Origin: an uncultured Leptolinea sp. | GTDB lineage: Bacteria > Chloroflexota > Anaerolineae > Anaerolineales > Anaerolineaceae | Length of the DNA: 64,000 bases | Direction of reading: 5' to 3' | Assembly (NCBI GenBank): GCA_903828565.1 | Contig: CAIKMQ010000003.1 | Coordinates: 186,001 to 250,000 of the forward strand | Shown: positions 33,192 to 41,224 of the stretch, piece by piece | How positions within the stretch are numbered: position 1 is the first letter of the stretch | Layout of the letters: each line of letters starts with the position of its first letter | Made by a program: the position numbers and the translations under genes | The notes under the pieces: model-generated | What the model was told of the DNA's origin: nothing | Seen by the model: only the letters and a program-made list of their open reading frames with translations | Databases searched by the model: none

Positions 33192-34292
33192 ATGTTGCAC
33201 GAATCTGATCTAAAAGAGCTATATACACAAGATTTCAGGGATCCGGTACTCAGCCTGTTCCTGAATACCGCCCCAGAAAACGGAAATGCAGATGCTTACC
33301 GTTTAGAGTTGCGCAGCCTCTTACGAAAGGTGGATGCGCCTGCGGATGCTGAGCAGATAGAAAACTACTTTGATCATGAATATGACTGGTCAGGCCGGAG
33401 CGTTGCGGTTTTCAGTTGCGCGCCGGCCGGCTATTTTAAAGCTTTTCCACTGGCGGTGCCTATCCAGAGCCTGGTTCGCCTGAGCAGCCGGCCGTACATC
33501 AAGCCATTGGCAGATCTATGGGATGCATACGGCGGTTATGCCGTAGCGCTGGTAGACAGGCAGGGAGCTCGCCTGTTTTCCTTCCACATGGGGATGCTGG
33601 AAGAACAGGAAGGATACCTGGGCGAAGAGGTGCGACATATAAAGTCCGGCGAGGCATCCTCCTTAGCTGGTGTGCGGGGTGGAGCGGCCGGCAAGACAAG
33701 CTCGGTGGATGAGCAGACGAACCGGAATTTCAAGGCGGCCGCAGCTTTTTCAGCCAGTTTCTTTGAGAAAACGCGCGCGCGCCGGATCATCCTGGGGGGC
33801 ACGGACGAGAATGTTTCTGTTTTCAGACAGTTGCTGCCAAAAACCTGGCAGAGCCTGGTGGCAGGCACCTTCCACAGCCCGATCACAGCCAGCCAGGCAG
33901 AAGTGCTTGCCAAAGCCATCCGGTTGGGTAGTGAGGCTGAAAAAGCGCAGGAAGCCAGCCTGGTGGAACAGGCAATCACGGCTGCAGCGAAAGGCAGCGG
34001 GGGCGCGGTTGGGTTGGAAGCGGTACTCGCCGCAACTGCAGACCACCGGGTGCATGTGCTGCTGGTGAGCGGCGGGTATTACTCCACCGGTGCGCAGTGT
34101 ACTGCCTGTGGAAGATTGACAGCCAGCGCGGAGATGAATTGCCCCACCTGCGGTGCCGCGTTTCGGCGGGAGCTGGATGTGGTAGACCTGGCAATTACAG
34201 ATGTCTTGCAATCCGGCGGGGATGTGGCTATCGTCCACGAGAATACCCAACTGGAATCCGCCGGCAAGATCGCCGCGCTTCTGAGATACTAA
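33192..34292 (+). CDS. Bacterial eRF1-like (baeRF) family protein with zinc ribbon
   Basis: 366 aa. The layout resembles archaeo-eukaryotic release factor proteins: an N-terminal region, a central RNase-H-like eRF1 domain-2-type fold (YAVALVDRQGARLFSFHMG, then FSASFFEKTRARRIILGGT) and a C-terminal L7Ae/pelota-like domain (VHVLLVSGGY to the end) interrupted by a zinc ribbon (CTACGRLTASAEMNCPTCG). Members of this family are predicted ribosome-associated factors, possibly acting on stalled or hibernating ribosomes. No GGQ is present. GGGAGG lies before the ATG; it follows the htrA gene by 27 nt and may share a stress operon with it. Confidence 0.8.
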   Translation: MLHESDLKELYTQDFRDPVLSLFLNTAPENGNADAYRLELRSLLRKVDAPADAEQIENYFDHEYDWSGRSVAVFSCAPAGYFKAFPLAVPIQSLVRLSSRPYIKPLADLWDAYGGYAVALVDRQGARLFSFHMGMLEEQEGYLGEEVRHIKSGEASSLAGVRGGAAGKTSSVDEQTNRNFKAAAAFSASFFEKTRARRIILGGTDENVSVFRQLLPKTWQSLVAGTFHSPITASQAEVLAKAIRLGSEAEKAQEASLVEQAITAAAKGSGGAVGLEAVLAATADHRVHVLLVSGGYYSTGAQCTACGRLTASAEMNCPTCGAAFRRELDVVDLAITDVLQSGGDVAIVHENTQLESAGKIAALLRY

Positions 34293-34362
34293 AGCGTGCC
34301 AGGGTTTTACCGTTATGGGCAGTAAACAGCCCGGCGGAATATGAAAATAACTGATGATCTGC

Positions 34363-34394
34363 AAGGTCCCCCGGTGATACAACCGGGGGACCTT
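34363..34394. terminator. Terminator between baeRF and the DUF4190-type gene
   Basis: A 13-bp perfect stem (AAGGTCCCCCGGT with ACCGGGGGACCTT) around a 6-nt loop, followed by TTTGTCTTTG. It separates convergent genes. Confidence 0.88.
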
Positions 34395-34407
34395 TGTCTT
34401 TGTAGTA

Positions 34408-34716
34408 TTACTGCCCGAGTGATTGTTGGACGTTCAGGAAAGTCTGTTGGATAATTGGCCCAAGTAGGCTAAAAAGCACTGTGATCCAGACTGGGGTAAG
34501 CCCGCCTAGAACGATACCGGCGATCGCTAATCCACGACCGGATTGGCCGGTTCTTTTGATCTGGTTCAAGGCGATAATACCGCAGGCGATCGCGGCAATG
34601 GCACAAGCAACCCCTACCAGGCCGATGAACGGTATGAGTAAAAAGCCGATCAGCCCGAGGGCAAAGCTGACGGTTGCCAGGGTATTTCTCAGAATGGTTT
34701 GTGTTGTTGATTCCAT
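34408..34716 (-). CDS. Small DUF4190-like membrane protein
   Basis: 102 aa with two or three hydrophobic helices (ATVSFALGLIGFLLIPFIGLVG, GVACAIAAIACGIIALNQI, GLAIAGIVLGGLTPVWITVLF). The Gly-rich paired helices and the intervening IKRTGQSGRG loop match the DUF4190 family of unknown function. GGAGGAACTA directly precedes the chosen ATG. Confidence 0.8.
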   Translation of the reverse strand: MESTTQTILRNTLATVSFALGLIGFLLIPFIGLVGVACAIAAIACGIIALNQIKRTGQSGRGLAIAGIVLGGLTPVWITVLFSLLGPIIQQTFLNVQQSLGQ

Positions 34717-34846
34717 TAGTTCCTCCAGTACAAGTATTGTATATACCATAGTAACACGTACTTAGGATTACACACACCGTGCATAAAACCTCACTGATTC
34801 TCCACTGGTCATTAAGTAACGTTTTTTTATTCTGGTGTTTTATTAA

Positions 34847-34875
34847 TTGACAAACAAGGGCATCCCTTATATAGT
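34847..34875 (+). promoter_or_regulatory. Promoter of the ECF transporter S component
   Basis: TTGACA (34847-34852), 17 nt, TATAGT (34870-34875). The ATG is 37 nt further with AAGGAG in front. No riboswitch fold was recognised in this short leader. Confidence 0.82.
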
Positions 34876-34912
34876 TTATGTGTAATTAACCTATTATCGC
34901 AAGGAGAAAGAT

Positions 34913-35473
34913 ATGAAAGACCTATTTAAAGTAACTACTCGTACTATCGTTGCAGCTGGTCTCGGGGCCGCCATCTTTATGTTGCTTTTTATGTATGTCA
35001 AGGTGCCATCCTGGGTGCCTGAGACCCAGTTCCAGACCGCTTATGGCCTGAGCGCTTTCTTTGGTGTTCTCTTTGGGCCCATCGCCGCATTCCTGATCGC
35101 ATTCATTGGCCATGCACTCAGCGATTTCCTCCAATACGGTTCTCCCTGGTGGAGCTGGGTAATTGCCAGCGGTGTTGCCAGTTTTGTATTTGGCCTTGCC
35201 TTCAAACGTACCAAAGTGGAAGAGGGATCCTTCGGTTTCAAAGATATCCTTACCTTCAACTTATTCCAGGTTCTTGGTAATCTGGTGGCATGGTTGGTCG
35301 TAGCCCCCGTGCTGGATATCGTTATCTATGCTGAACCTGCCAACAAGGTGTTCACCCAGGGTGCAGTTGCCTGCGGCATGAATATCATCAGCGCCGGTGT
35401 CATCGGAACGCTCCTCCTGGTTGCCTATGCAGCCACCCGCACCAAGAAGGGCAGCCTGAGCAAAGGCTCATAA
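34913..35473 (+). CDS. ECF transporter substrate-binding (S) component, UPF0397 type
   Basis: 186 aa with five or six membrane helices. FGPIAAFLIAFIGHALSDF and YGSPWWSWVIASG (about 59-90) are the UPF0397 signature. S components capture a vitamin or related small molecule and hand it to the shared EcfAA'T energising module, encoded immediately downstream. The substrate is not identified; the adjacent SAM-hydrolase-family gene hints at an adenosyl or sulfur compound. A terminator-like hairpin separates it from the ATPase gene, which would keep S-component expression higher. Confidence 0.85.
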   Translation: MKDLFKVTTRTIVAAGLGAAIFMLLFMYVKVPSWVPETQFQTAYGLSAFFGVLFGPIAAFLIAFIGHALSDFLQYGSPWWSWVIASGVASFVFGLAFKRTKVEEGSFGFKDILTFNLFQVLGNLVAWLVVAPVLDIVIYAEPANKVFTQGAVACGMNIISAGVIGTLLLVAYAATRTKKGSLSKGS

Positions 35474-35498
35474 GGGTTCCAGACCTTGACGATTATTT

Positions 35499-35525
35499 GA
35501 ACCGGATGATTATTTCGTCCGGTTC
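35499..35525 (+). terminator. Intrinsic terminator/attenuator inside the ECF operon
   Basis: GAACCGGA and TCCGGTTC form an 8-bp stem with an 11-nt loop, followed by TTCTTTTTC. It lies between the S component and the ATPase. Confidence 0.7.
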
Positions 35526-35572
35526 TTCTTTTTCGTGTAAACTTGTTGCTATCATTAATCACAGGGTGAGCA

Positions 35573-37279
35573 ATGACCGAAACGCCGATCATCGAGTTTA
35601 CTGATTTTACATTCCAATACTTTTGCCAGGCGGAGCCAACTCTGCATGATATTAATTTAAAAATATTCCCTGGCGAGAAGATCTTAATCATTGGACCCAG
35701 CGGAAGCGGAAAGAGCACAATAGGTCACTGCCTGAATGGATTGATTCCCTTCTATTACAAAGGCGAAACCCGGGGAAGCCTGAAGATCAAAGATCAGGAA
35801 ACAGCAAGTCAGGATATATTCTCCCTCTCCAAGATCGTTGGCACGGTCCTTCAAGATTCTGACGGCCAATTCGTTGGTTTATCTGTTGGAGAAGATATCG
35901 CCTTCGCCATGGAAAATGATTGTGTTCCAGGGACTGTAATGCACGAAAGAGTGGAACGGGTATCCCGGATGGTGGATATGGACCATTTTCTGGCCTCATC
36001 ACCTTACGAGTTATCCGGAGGCCAAAAGCAGAGGACAGCTCTGGCTGGTGTAATGATTGATGAAGTGGATATTCTATTATTCGATGAGCCGCTTGCCAAC
36101 CTTGATCCGGCTACAGGGAAGACTGCCATAGAGATCATTGATGATATTCACCGTTCATCCGGCAAAACGGTTATCATTATTGAGCACCGGCTGGAAGATG
36201 TGCTGCATCGTCCTGTGGACCGGATCATCCTCATCAATGAAGGGCGGATACTGGCGGACATGGACCCTCACGCTATGGTCTCGTCCGATCTATTACGCCA
36301 GAACGGGATTCGTGAACCACTTTATGTCACTGCAATGAAATATGCCGGGATACCTGTAACACCGGATCTATTACCGGGCCATTTGGATACCCTGGACATT
36401 CAGAAAGTTGCGCCTCGATTAGAAACCTGGTTCAAGGAAGTCAAACCGATCCCTCCAAAACAATATGAAGACACCTCGCTTGATTTGCATGGGGTAACTT
36501 TCTCTTACGATGGGATCACAAATGTGCTGGAGAACATCCAAGTCAATATCCATAAGGGTGAGATGCTGGCTGTAGTCGGAAGGAATGGCGCGGGGAAATC
36601 CACACTGGCGAAACTCCTGTGCGGGTTTATTCATGAGGATACAGGTACCATTACCTTTGAGGGAACCAGCCTGTCTAAGCAATCGATCAAAGAGCGCGCC
36701 GAAGTGATCGGCTATGTGATGCAGAACCCCAACCAGATGATCTCGAAGGCGATGATCTTTGATGAGGTGGCTCTAGGCTGCCGGCTTCGCGGAGTGCCTG
36801 AAGAGGAGATTAGACCCCGGGTAGAGAAGGTGCTTAAGGTCTGCGGATTGCTTCCATTCATGACCTGGCCGATATCAGCTCTTAGTTACGGTCAAAAGAA
36901 ACGGGTGACCATTGCATCGATCCTGGTATTGGATCCCCGGGTGATCATCCTGGATGAACCTACAGCGGGGCAGGATTTTCGACACTATACAGATATCATG
37001 CAATTCCTGCGCGAGATCAATCGTTCAGGGGTAACGATCCTGCTGGTGACACATGATATGCACCTGATGCTGGAATACACTCCCAGAGCCGTCGTATTAA
37101 GCGATGGCAAAATGGTGGCAGATGCCCGGGCAGCGGATGTACTGACAAATATGAAAGTGATCTCTCAGGCAAATCTGAAAGAAACATCGCTTTACCATCT
37201 CGCCCAAAAAGCCGGTCTACAGGATGCCACTAGCTTTGTCCAGCACTTCATCGATCATGAAGGCAAGGTGCGCGCATGA
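35573..37279 (+). CDS. ECF transporter fused dual ATPase (EcfA-A')
   Basis: 568 aa with two ABC domains. First: Walker A IGPSGSGKSTI (about 39-49), signature LSGGQKQR (about 145-152), Walker B ILLFDEPLANLDP. Second: Walker A VGRNGAGKSTL (about 337-347), signature LSYGQKKR, Walker B VIILDEPTAGQD. Both sites look intact. The fusion of EcfA and EcfA' in one chain is common for UPF0397-linked systems. It powers uptake with EcfT (next gene, 4-nt overlap). Confidence 0.93.
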   Translation: MTETPIIEFTDFTFQYFCQAEPTLHDINLKIFPGEKILIIGPSGSGKSTIGHCLNGLIPFYYKGETRGSLKIKDQETASQDIFSLSKIVGTVLQDSDGQFVGLSVGEDIAFAMENDCVPGTVMHERVERVSRMVDMDHFLASSPYELSGGQKQRTALAGVMIDEVDILLFDEPLANLDPATGKTAIEIIDDIHRSSGKTVIIIEHRLEDVLHRPVDRIILINEGRILADMDPHAMVSSDLLRQNGIREPLYVTAMKYAGIPVTPDLLPGHLDTLDIQKVAPRLETWFKEVKPIPPKQYEDTSLDLHGVTFSYDGITNVLENIQVNIHKGEMLAVVGRNGAGKSTLAKLLCGFIHEDTGTITFEGTSLSKQSIKERAEVIGYVMQNPNQMISKAMIFDEVALGCRLRGVPEEEIRPRVEKVLKVCGLLPFMTWPISALSYGQKKRVTIASILVLDPRVIILDEPTAGQDFRHYTDIMQFLREINRSGVTILLVTHDMHLMLEYTPRAVVLSDGKMVADARAADVLTNMKVISQANLKETSLYHLAQKAGLQDATSFVQHFIDHEGKVRA

Positions 37280-38109
37280 AAGCCAGGTTATTTTCTTATA
37301 ACTTTGTCAATACCTACATACATAGACTGTCCGGGTTGACCAAGCTGGCGTGTTTCCTTTTTTTAACATTTGCTGTGATGTTTTCATACGATCTACGGGT
37401 CATCATGGTCATTCTGGTCATTTCCACCTGCTTGATGGTGATTTCGCGCATCAGGTTTTCGCAGATCCGCACCATGGTCTGGTATGTTGCCGGCTTTCTC
37501 CTAATCAACGCGATCCTCACGTATTTCTTTGCACCGGAGTATGGTGTCAGTATCTACAAAACCCGCCATGAATTGGTGGATCTGTTTGGTAAGTACTCGC
37601 TTACAAGCGAACAACTGTTTTATCAGTTGACGCAGGTGATGAAATATGCGAGTGTGATCCCGCTGGGTATGATCTTCATCCTGACGACCAATCCGAGCGA
37701 GTTTGCATCATCCTTGAGCGGAGTAGGCGTGAATTACAAGATCTCTTTTGCAGTATCCCTAACCCTGCGATATTTCCCTGATATTCAGCGGGCTTACACC
37801 GATATCAGCCAGGCACAACAGGCACGCGGTATGGAAATGAGTGCCAAAGCGAACCCCTGGAAACGGTTTAAAAGCGCGCTGCTCATTATTATTCCATTGA
37901 TATTCTCCACTCTTGAACGCATTGATTTGATCACGAATGCCATGGATCTGCGGGGTTTTGGCAAAAGAAACAAACGTACCTGGTACATCAGGAAAACTAT
38001 GAACCATGAGGATTGGACCGCATTGTTGTTTTGTGCATTCCTTTTCTTTGGCACCCTGGCAGTATCCACTTATATTAACCACAGCCGTTTTTACAACCCA
38101 TTTATTTAG
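37276..38109 (+). CDS. ECF transporter transmembrane component EcfT
   Basis: 277 aa with about five or six membrane segments. The coupling-helix motifs with short side chains, AQQARGMEM (about 178-186) and NAMDLRGFGKR (about 222-232), are the EcfT Ala-Arg-Gly signatures that contact the ATPases. It links the S component to the dual ATPase. Confidence 0.92.
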   Translation: MKARLFSYNFVNTYIHRLSGLTKLACFLFLTFAVMFSYDLRVIMVILVISTCLMVISRIRFSQIRTMVWYVAGFLLINAILTYFFAPEYGVSIYKTRHELVDLFGKYSLTSEQLFYQLTQVMKYASVIPLGMIFILTTNPSEFASSLSGVGVNYKISFAVSLTLRYFPDIQRAYTDISQAQQARGMEMSAKANPWKRFKSALLIIIPLIFSTLERIDLITNAMDLRGFGKRNKRTWYIRKTMNHEDWTALLFCAFLFFGTLAVSTYINHSRFYNPFI

Positions 38110-38118
38110 GATAAAACT

Positions 38119-38964
38119 ATGAAACCCATCCTGGTTTTTCAAACAGATTTCACCTATAAAGAGGGCGCTGTCGCGGCTATGTATGGCGTGGTCAAATCTG
38201 TCGATCGTGAGTTGGAGATCATCGATGCCACCCATGAAATACCTCAGTATGACATCTGGAGTGCATCTTACCGGCTAAGCCAGTATATGCAGTTCTGGCC
38301 GGAAGGTACGATCTTTATCTCAGTAGTTGATCCCGGTGTTGGCACCAACCGCCGCGCCTGCGTAGCCCTGACGAACAGCGGATATTTTGTGGTCACACCG
38401 GATAATGGAACCTTGACCCATGTGATGGAGCAGTCAGGAGTCTCTGAAATTCGTGAGATCGATGAGCAGGTAAACCGGTTACACGGTAAAGGCACTGAGG
38501 AGACAAGTGTCTTCCACGGGAGGGACTTGTTCAGTTACACAGCCGCAAGACTGGCAAGCGGAATAATTGATCATCCCGGCGTTGGGCCTAAATACCCTGT
38601 GAAAGAGATCGTCCAGCTGCCGATTCACAAGCCTGAGTTCAGAAAAGGGCTTGTTCTTGGCATCTTTGAGATCGGAGACCCTAATTTTGGTAATCTCTGG
38701 ACGAACATCCCTCTGGCAGATTTTCAATCTGCTGGTTTCAGGTATGGTGATAAGGTGAAGTTTTCCGTCACGCATGCCGGCACAATTGTCTATAAAGAAG
38801 TATTGCCATTCCATCAAACTTTCGGGGAGATCAAACCGGGGGAACCTTTGTTGTATAACAATGAACTGAACCGGGTTTCAGTGGCTATCAACCAAGGAAG
38901 TTTTATGGAAAAATACCATCTTGGATATGGACCTGATTGGCTTGTGGAGATCGCGCCAGCATGA
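38119..38964 (+). CDS. SAM hydroxide adenosyltransferase (DUF62 / SAM hydrolase family)
   Basis: 281 aa. Motifs of the fluorinase/SAM-hydrolase superfamily are clear: ILVFQTDFTYKEGAVAAMYG at the start, FISVVDPGVGTNRR (about 69-82), VTPDNGTLTHV (about 93-103) and SVFHGRDLFSYTAA (about 131-144). Non-halogenating members split SAM into adenosine and methionine using water. It is 9 nt after ecfT, so it belongs to the transporter operon and may act on the imported compound or a product of it. Confidence 0.88.
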   Translation: MKPILVFQTDFTYKEGAVAAMYGVVKSVDRELEIIDATHEIPQYDIWSASYRLSQYMQFWPEGTIFISVVDPGVGTNRRACVALTNSGYFVVTPDNGTLTHVMEQSGVSEIREIDEQVNRLHGKGTEETSVFHGRDLFSYTAARLASGIIDHPGVGPKYPVKEIVQLPIHKPEFRKGLVLGIFEIGDPNFGNLWTNIPLADFQSAGFRYGDKVKFSVTHAGTIVYKEVLPFHQTFGEIKPGEPLLYNNELNRVSVAINQGSFMEKYHLGYGPDWLVEIAPA

Positions 38965-39027
38965 TGATTTGATGGAGTGGGTTACACCTCCCGCTCTGCA
39001 TAGAAACTGAACAGAGCAATATCCCCG

Positions 39028-39057
39028 CCGCAGAAGTTTTCACCCTTCTGCGGTTTT
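39028..39057 (+). terminator. Terminator after the SAM hydrolase gene
   Basis: CCGCAGAAG pairs with CTTCTGCGG across an 8-nt loop, then TTTT. It ends only 4 nt before the next gene's -10 box. Confidence 0.82.
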
Positions 39058-39061
39058 CCCC

Positions 39062-39067
39062 TATAAT
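39062..39067 (+). promoter_or_regulatory. -10 box of the AddB-like gene, leaderless-type
   Basis: TATAAT, then six bases, then the ATG at 39074. TTCACC 17 nt upstream is a possible -35 lying inside the terminator hairpin. Confidence 0.65.
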
Positions 39068-39073
39068 ACCTGT

Positions 39074-41224
39074 ATGCTTCCCCGGGATCCACTCACCGCT
39101 GACCAACAGGCGATCCTTGATCTGCCTGCGGATGCGCGCGTCTGGGTGGAAGGCTCGGCTGGCAGTGGAAAAACGACGGCAGCGGCGGCACGGGTAGCGA
39201 TGCTAGTTCAGCAGGGCATCCCCGCGCAGCAGATCCTGATCCTGTTGCCGCAGCGGACTCTTGCAGGGCCATACCAGCAGGTGATGGATAGCCCTGAGTT
39301 CCCCACCGGCGGCCGGCCGGATATTTTAACGCTCAACGGCCTGGCTCAGCGCTCGTTGATGCTTTTCTGGCCGCTGGTGGCAAAAGCGGCCGGGTTTGCC
39401 AGCCCGAACAGCCCCCCCGTTTTTCTGACGATGGAAACCGCCCAGTACTACATGGCGCGGGTTGCGGAACCCCTGCTGCGGAAGGGCTATTTCGCAGCGA
39501 TTAAACTGGCCCCCAACCGCCTCTATAGCCAGCTGTTGGACAATCTGAACAAGTCGGCACTGGTAGGCTTCCCGCATTCCGAGATCGGCAGCCGGCTGGC
39601 ATCAGCCTGGACCGGGCCATCATCCCAAATGAGGGTATATGAACAGGCACAGGAAGTGATCTCCGCATTCAGGCAGGAATGCCTGGCACGCAATCTGCTG
39701 GATTTTTCTTTGCAGATCGAGATCTTCAATAAGCAGCTTCAGCCAGCTTTGTTGTTTCAACAGTACGTTCAGACGCGTTATCGCTACATCATTGCTGATA
39801 ATTTGGAAGAGGATACCCCGGCAGCTCATGATATGCTGCTGAACTGGCTGCCGGCAGTGGATGGCGCTTTGCTCTTGTATGATACCGCCGCCGGATACCG
39901 GCGTTTTCTGGGGGCAGATCCGGAAGATGCGCGGAAGCTCAAAGATCACTGCCAGGTATTGAACTGCGATCCGCTGCCATCTCAACCCGCCGGCTTGCGC
40001 GTGTTTACCTCAGCCTTTTCCGCGGCCCTGGGTTTGCCGATAGATGAGCCAATAGGTGAAATACCGGCCCCTCCCTTGCCGGAAAGCGAAGTGCTGGCAG
40101 CCATCCGGCCGATCTCTACGCGCTTTTACCCGCAGATGCTGGAAACCGCAGCAAAAGAAGTGGCCAGAGTGATCGAGAATGGCACGCCGGCTGCGGAGAT
40201 CGCGATACTGGCACCATACCTGACGGACCGTCTGCGGTTTTCATTGACCGAACTGCTGGCGGCAAAAAAGGTCAACACCCGTGTGCTGCGGCCTTCCCGC
40301 ACAATGCAGCAAGAGAGCGCCATACGCTGCCTGCTGGTGCTGGCGCGGGTCGCCCATCCGGGCTGGCAGATGCCTCCCCTGCGGGCAGATTTTACCGCCA
40401 TGCTGTCAACAGCCATCAAGGACCTCGACCCCATCCGAGCCGGCATACTCGCAGAGATCGTTCAGCCGCGCAGGGATGATGCTGCGCTCCCGGGGGATTT
40501 TGCCAGCATCCACCTCTCAGCCAAAGAAAGGATCACCTTCACCTTCGGTGAGCTGTATTCCGAGCTGCGCGACTGGCTGATCAATTACGCCACGGAGCCT
40601 CCCCTGCAGCTGGAATACTTCTTTAGCCGGATTTTCGGGGAACTGTTGACCCGCCCGGGTTTTGGTTTCTTTGGCGACCAAGAAGCAGGGAAGGTGACAG
40701 CTAACCTGATCGAATCTGCCAGGAAGTTCAGGCAGGCGGTTCAGGGTGTGCTGGCTTCAGATGAGATCCCGCAGGAGTTTATCAGCGCTGTGGATCAAGG
40801 CCTGATCTCGGCGCAGTATTTACGCAGTTGGGAAGCGCCGCAGGAAGCCGCAGTAACGCTGGCGCCAGCGTATTCCTTCCTGCTGCAAAACCGTCCTGCA
40901 GCAGTTCAGGTCTGGCTGGATGTCGGAAGCAATGCCTGGTATGAACGCCTGGAACAGCCGCTGACGCACCCGTTTGTGCTTAGCCGCCAGTGGCAGCAAG
41001 GTGATGTCTGGGATGATGCTCGGGAGGCACAGGAAAACCGCCAGGCGCTCCTCCGGCTGGTTCAGGGTTTGGCTCGCCGTTGCACCAGCCAGATATTGTT
41101 GATGCACTGTGAGGTGGGTGAGCAAGGTTACGATCAATCCGGGGCGCTCATACGCAATTCCGCCTTTGCCTACACACGGGTCCGCCGGGCAGCCAATCAA
41201 CCAACAGAGGCCAGCGATGTTTGA
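39074..41224 (+). CDS. AddB-like / SF1 helicase-related repair protein, probably helicase-dead
   Basis: 716 aa. The N-terminal Walker A is intact (VEGSAGSGKTTAAAAR, about 28-43), and UvrD-like segments follow (ILILLPQRTLAGPYQQV, DILTLNGLAQRSL). The expected DExQ of motif II appears as YIIADNLEED, lacking the catalytic Glu position, and the late helicase motifs are not recognisable. This resembles the role of AddB or AdnA as a scanning, non-translocating partner. The last 8 nt overlap the next helicase gene. I find no nuclease motif in it. Confidence 0.7.
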   Translation: MLPRDPLTADQQAILDLPADARVWVEGSAGSGKTTAAAARVAMLVQQGIPAQQILILLPQRTLAGPYQQVMDSPEFPTGGRPDILTLNGLAQRSLMLFWPLVAKAAGFASPNSPPVFLTMETAQYYMARVAEPLLRKGYFAAIKLAPNRLYSQLLDNLNKSALVGFPHSEIGSRLASAWTGPSSQMRVYEQAQEVISAFRQECLARNLLDFSLQIEIFNKQLQPALLFQQYVQTRYRYIIADNLEEDTPAAHDMLLNWLPAVDGALLLYDTAAGYRRFLGADPEDARKLKDHCQVLNCDPLPSQPAGLRVFTSAFSAALGLPIDEPIGEIPAPPLPESEVLAAIRPISTRFYPQMLETAAKEVARVIENGTPAAEIAILAPYLTDRLRFSLTELLAAKKVNTRVLRPSRTMQQESAIRCLLVLARVAHPGWQMPPLRADFTAMLSTAIKDLDPIRAGILAEIVQPRRDDAALPGDFASIHLSAKERITFTFGELYSELRDWLINYATEPPLQLEYFFSRIFGELLTRPGFGFFGDQEAGKVTANLIESARKFRQAVQGVLASDEIPQEFISAVDQGLISAQYLRSWEAPQEAAVTLAPAYSFLLQNRPAAVQVWLDVGSNAWYERLEQPLTHPFVLSRQWQQGDVWDDAREAQENRQALLRLVQGLARRCTSQILLMHCEVGEQGYDQSGALIRNSAFAYTRVRRAANQPTEASDV

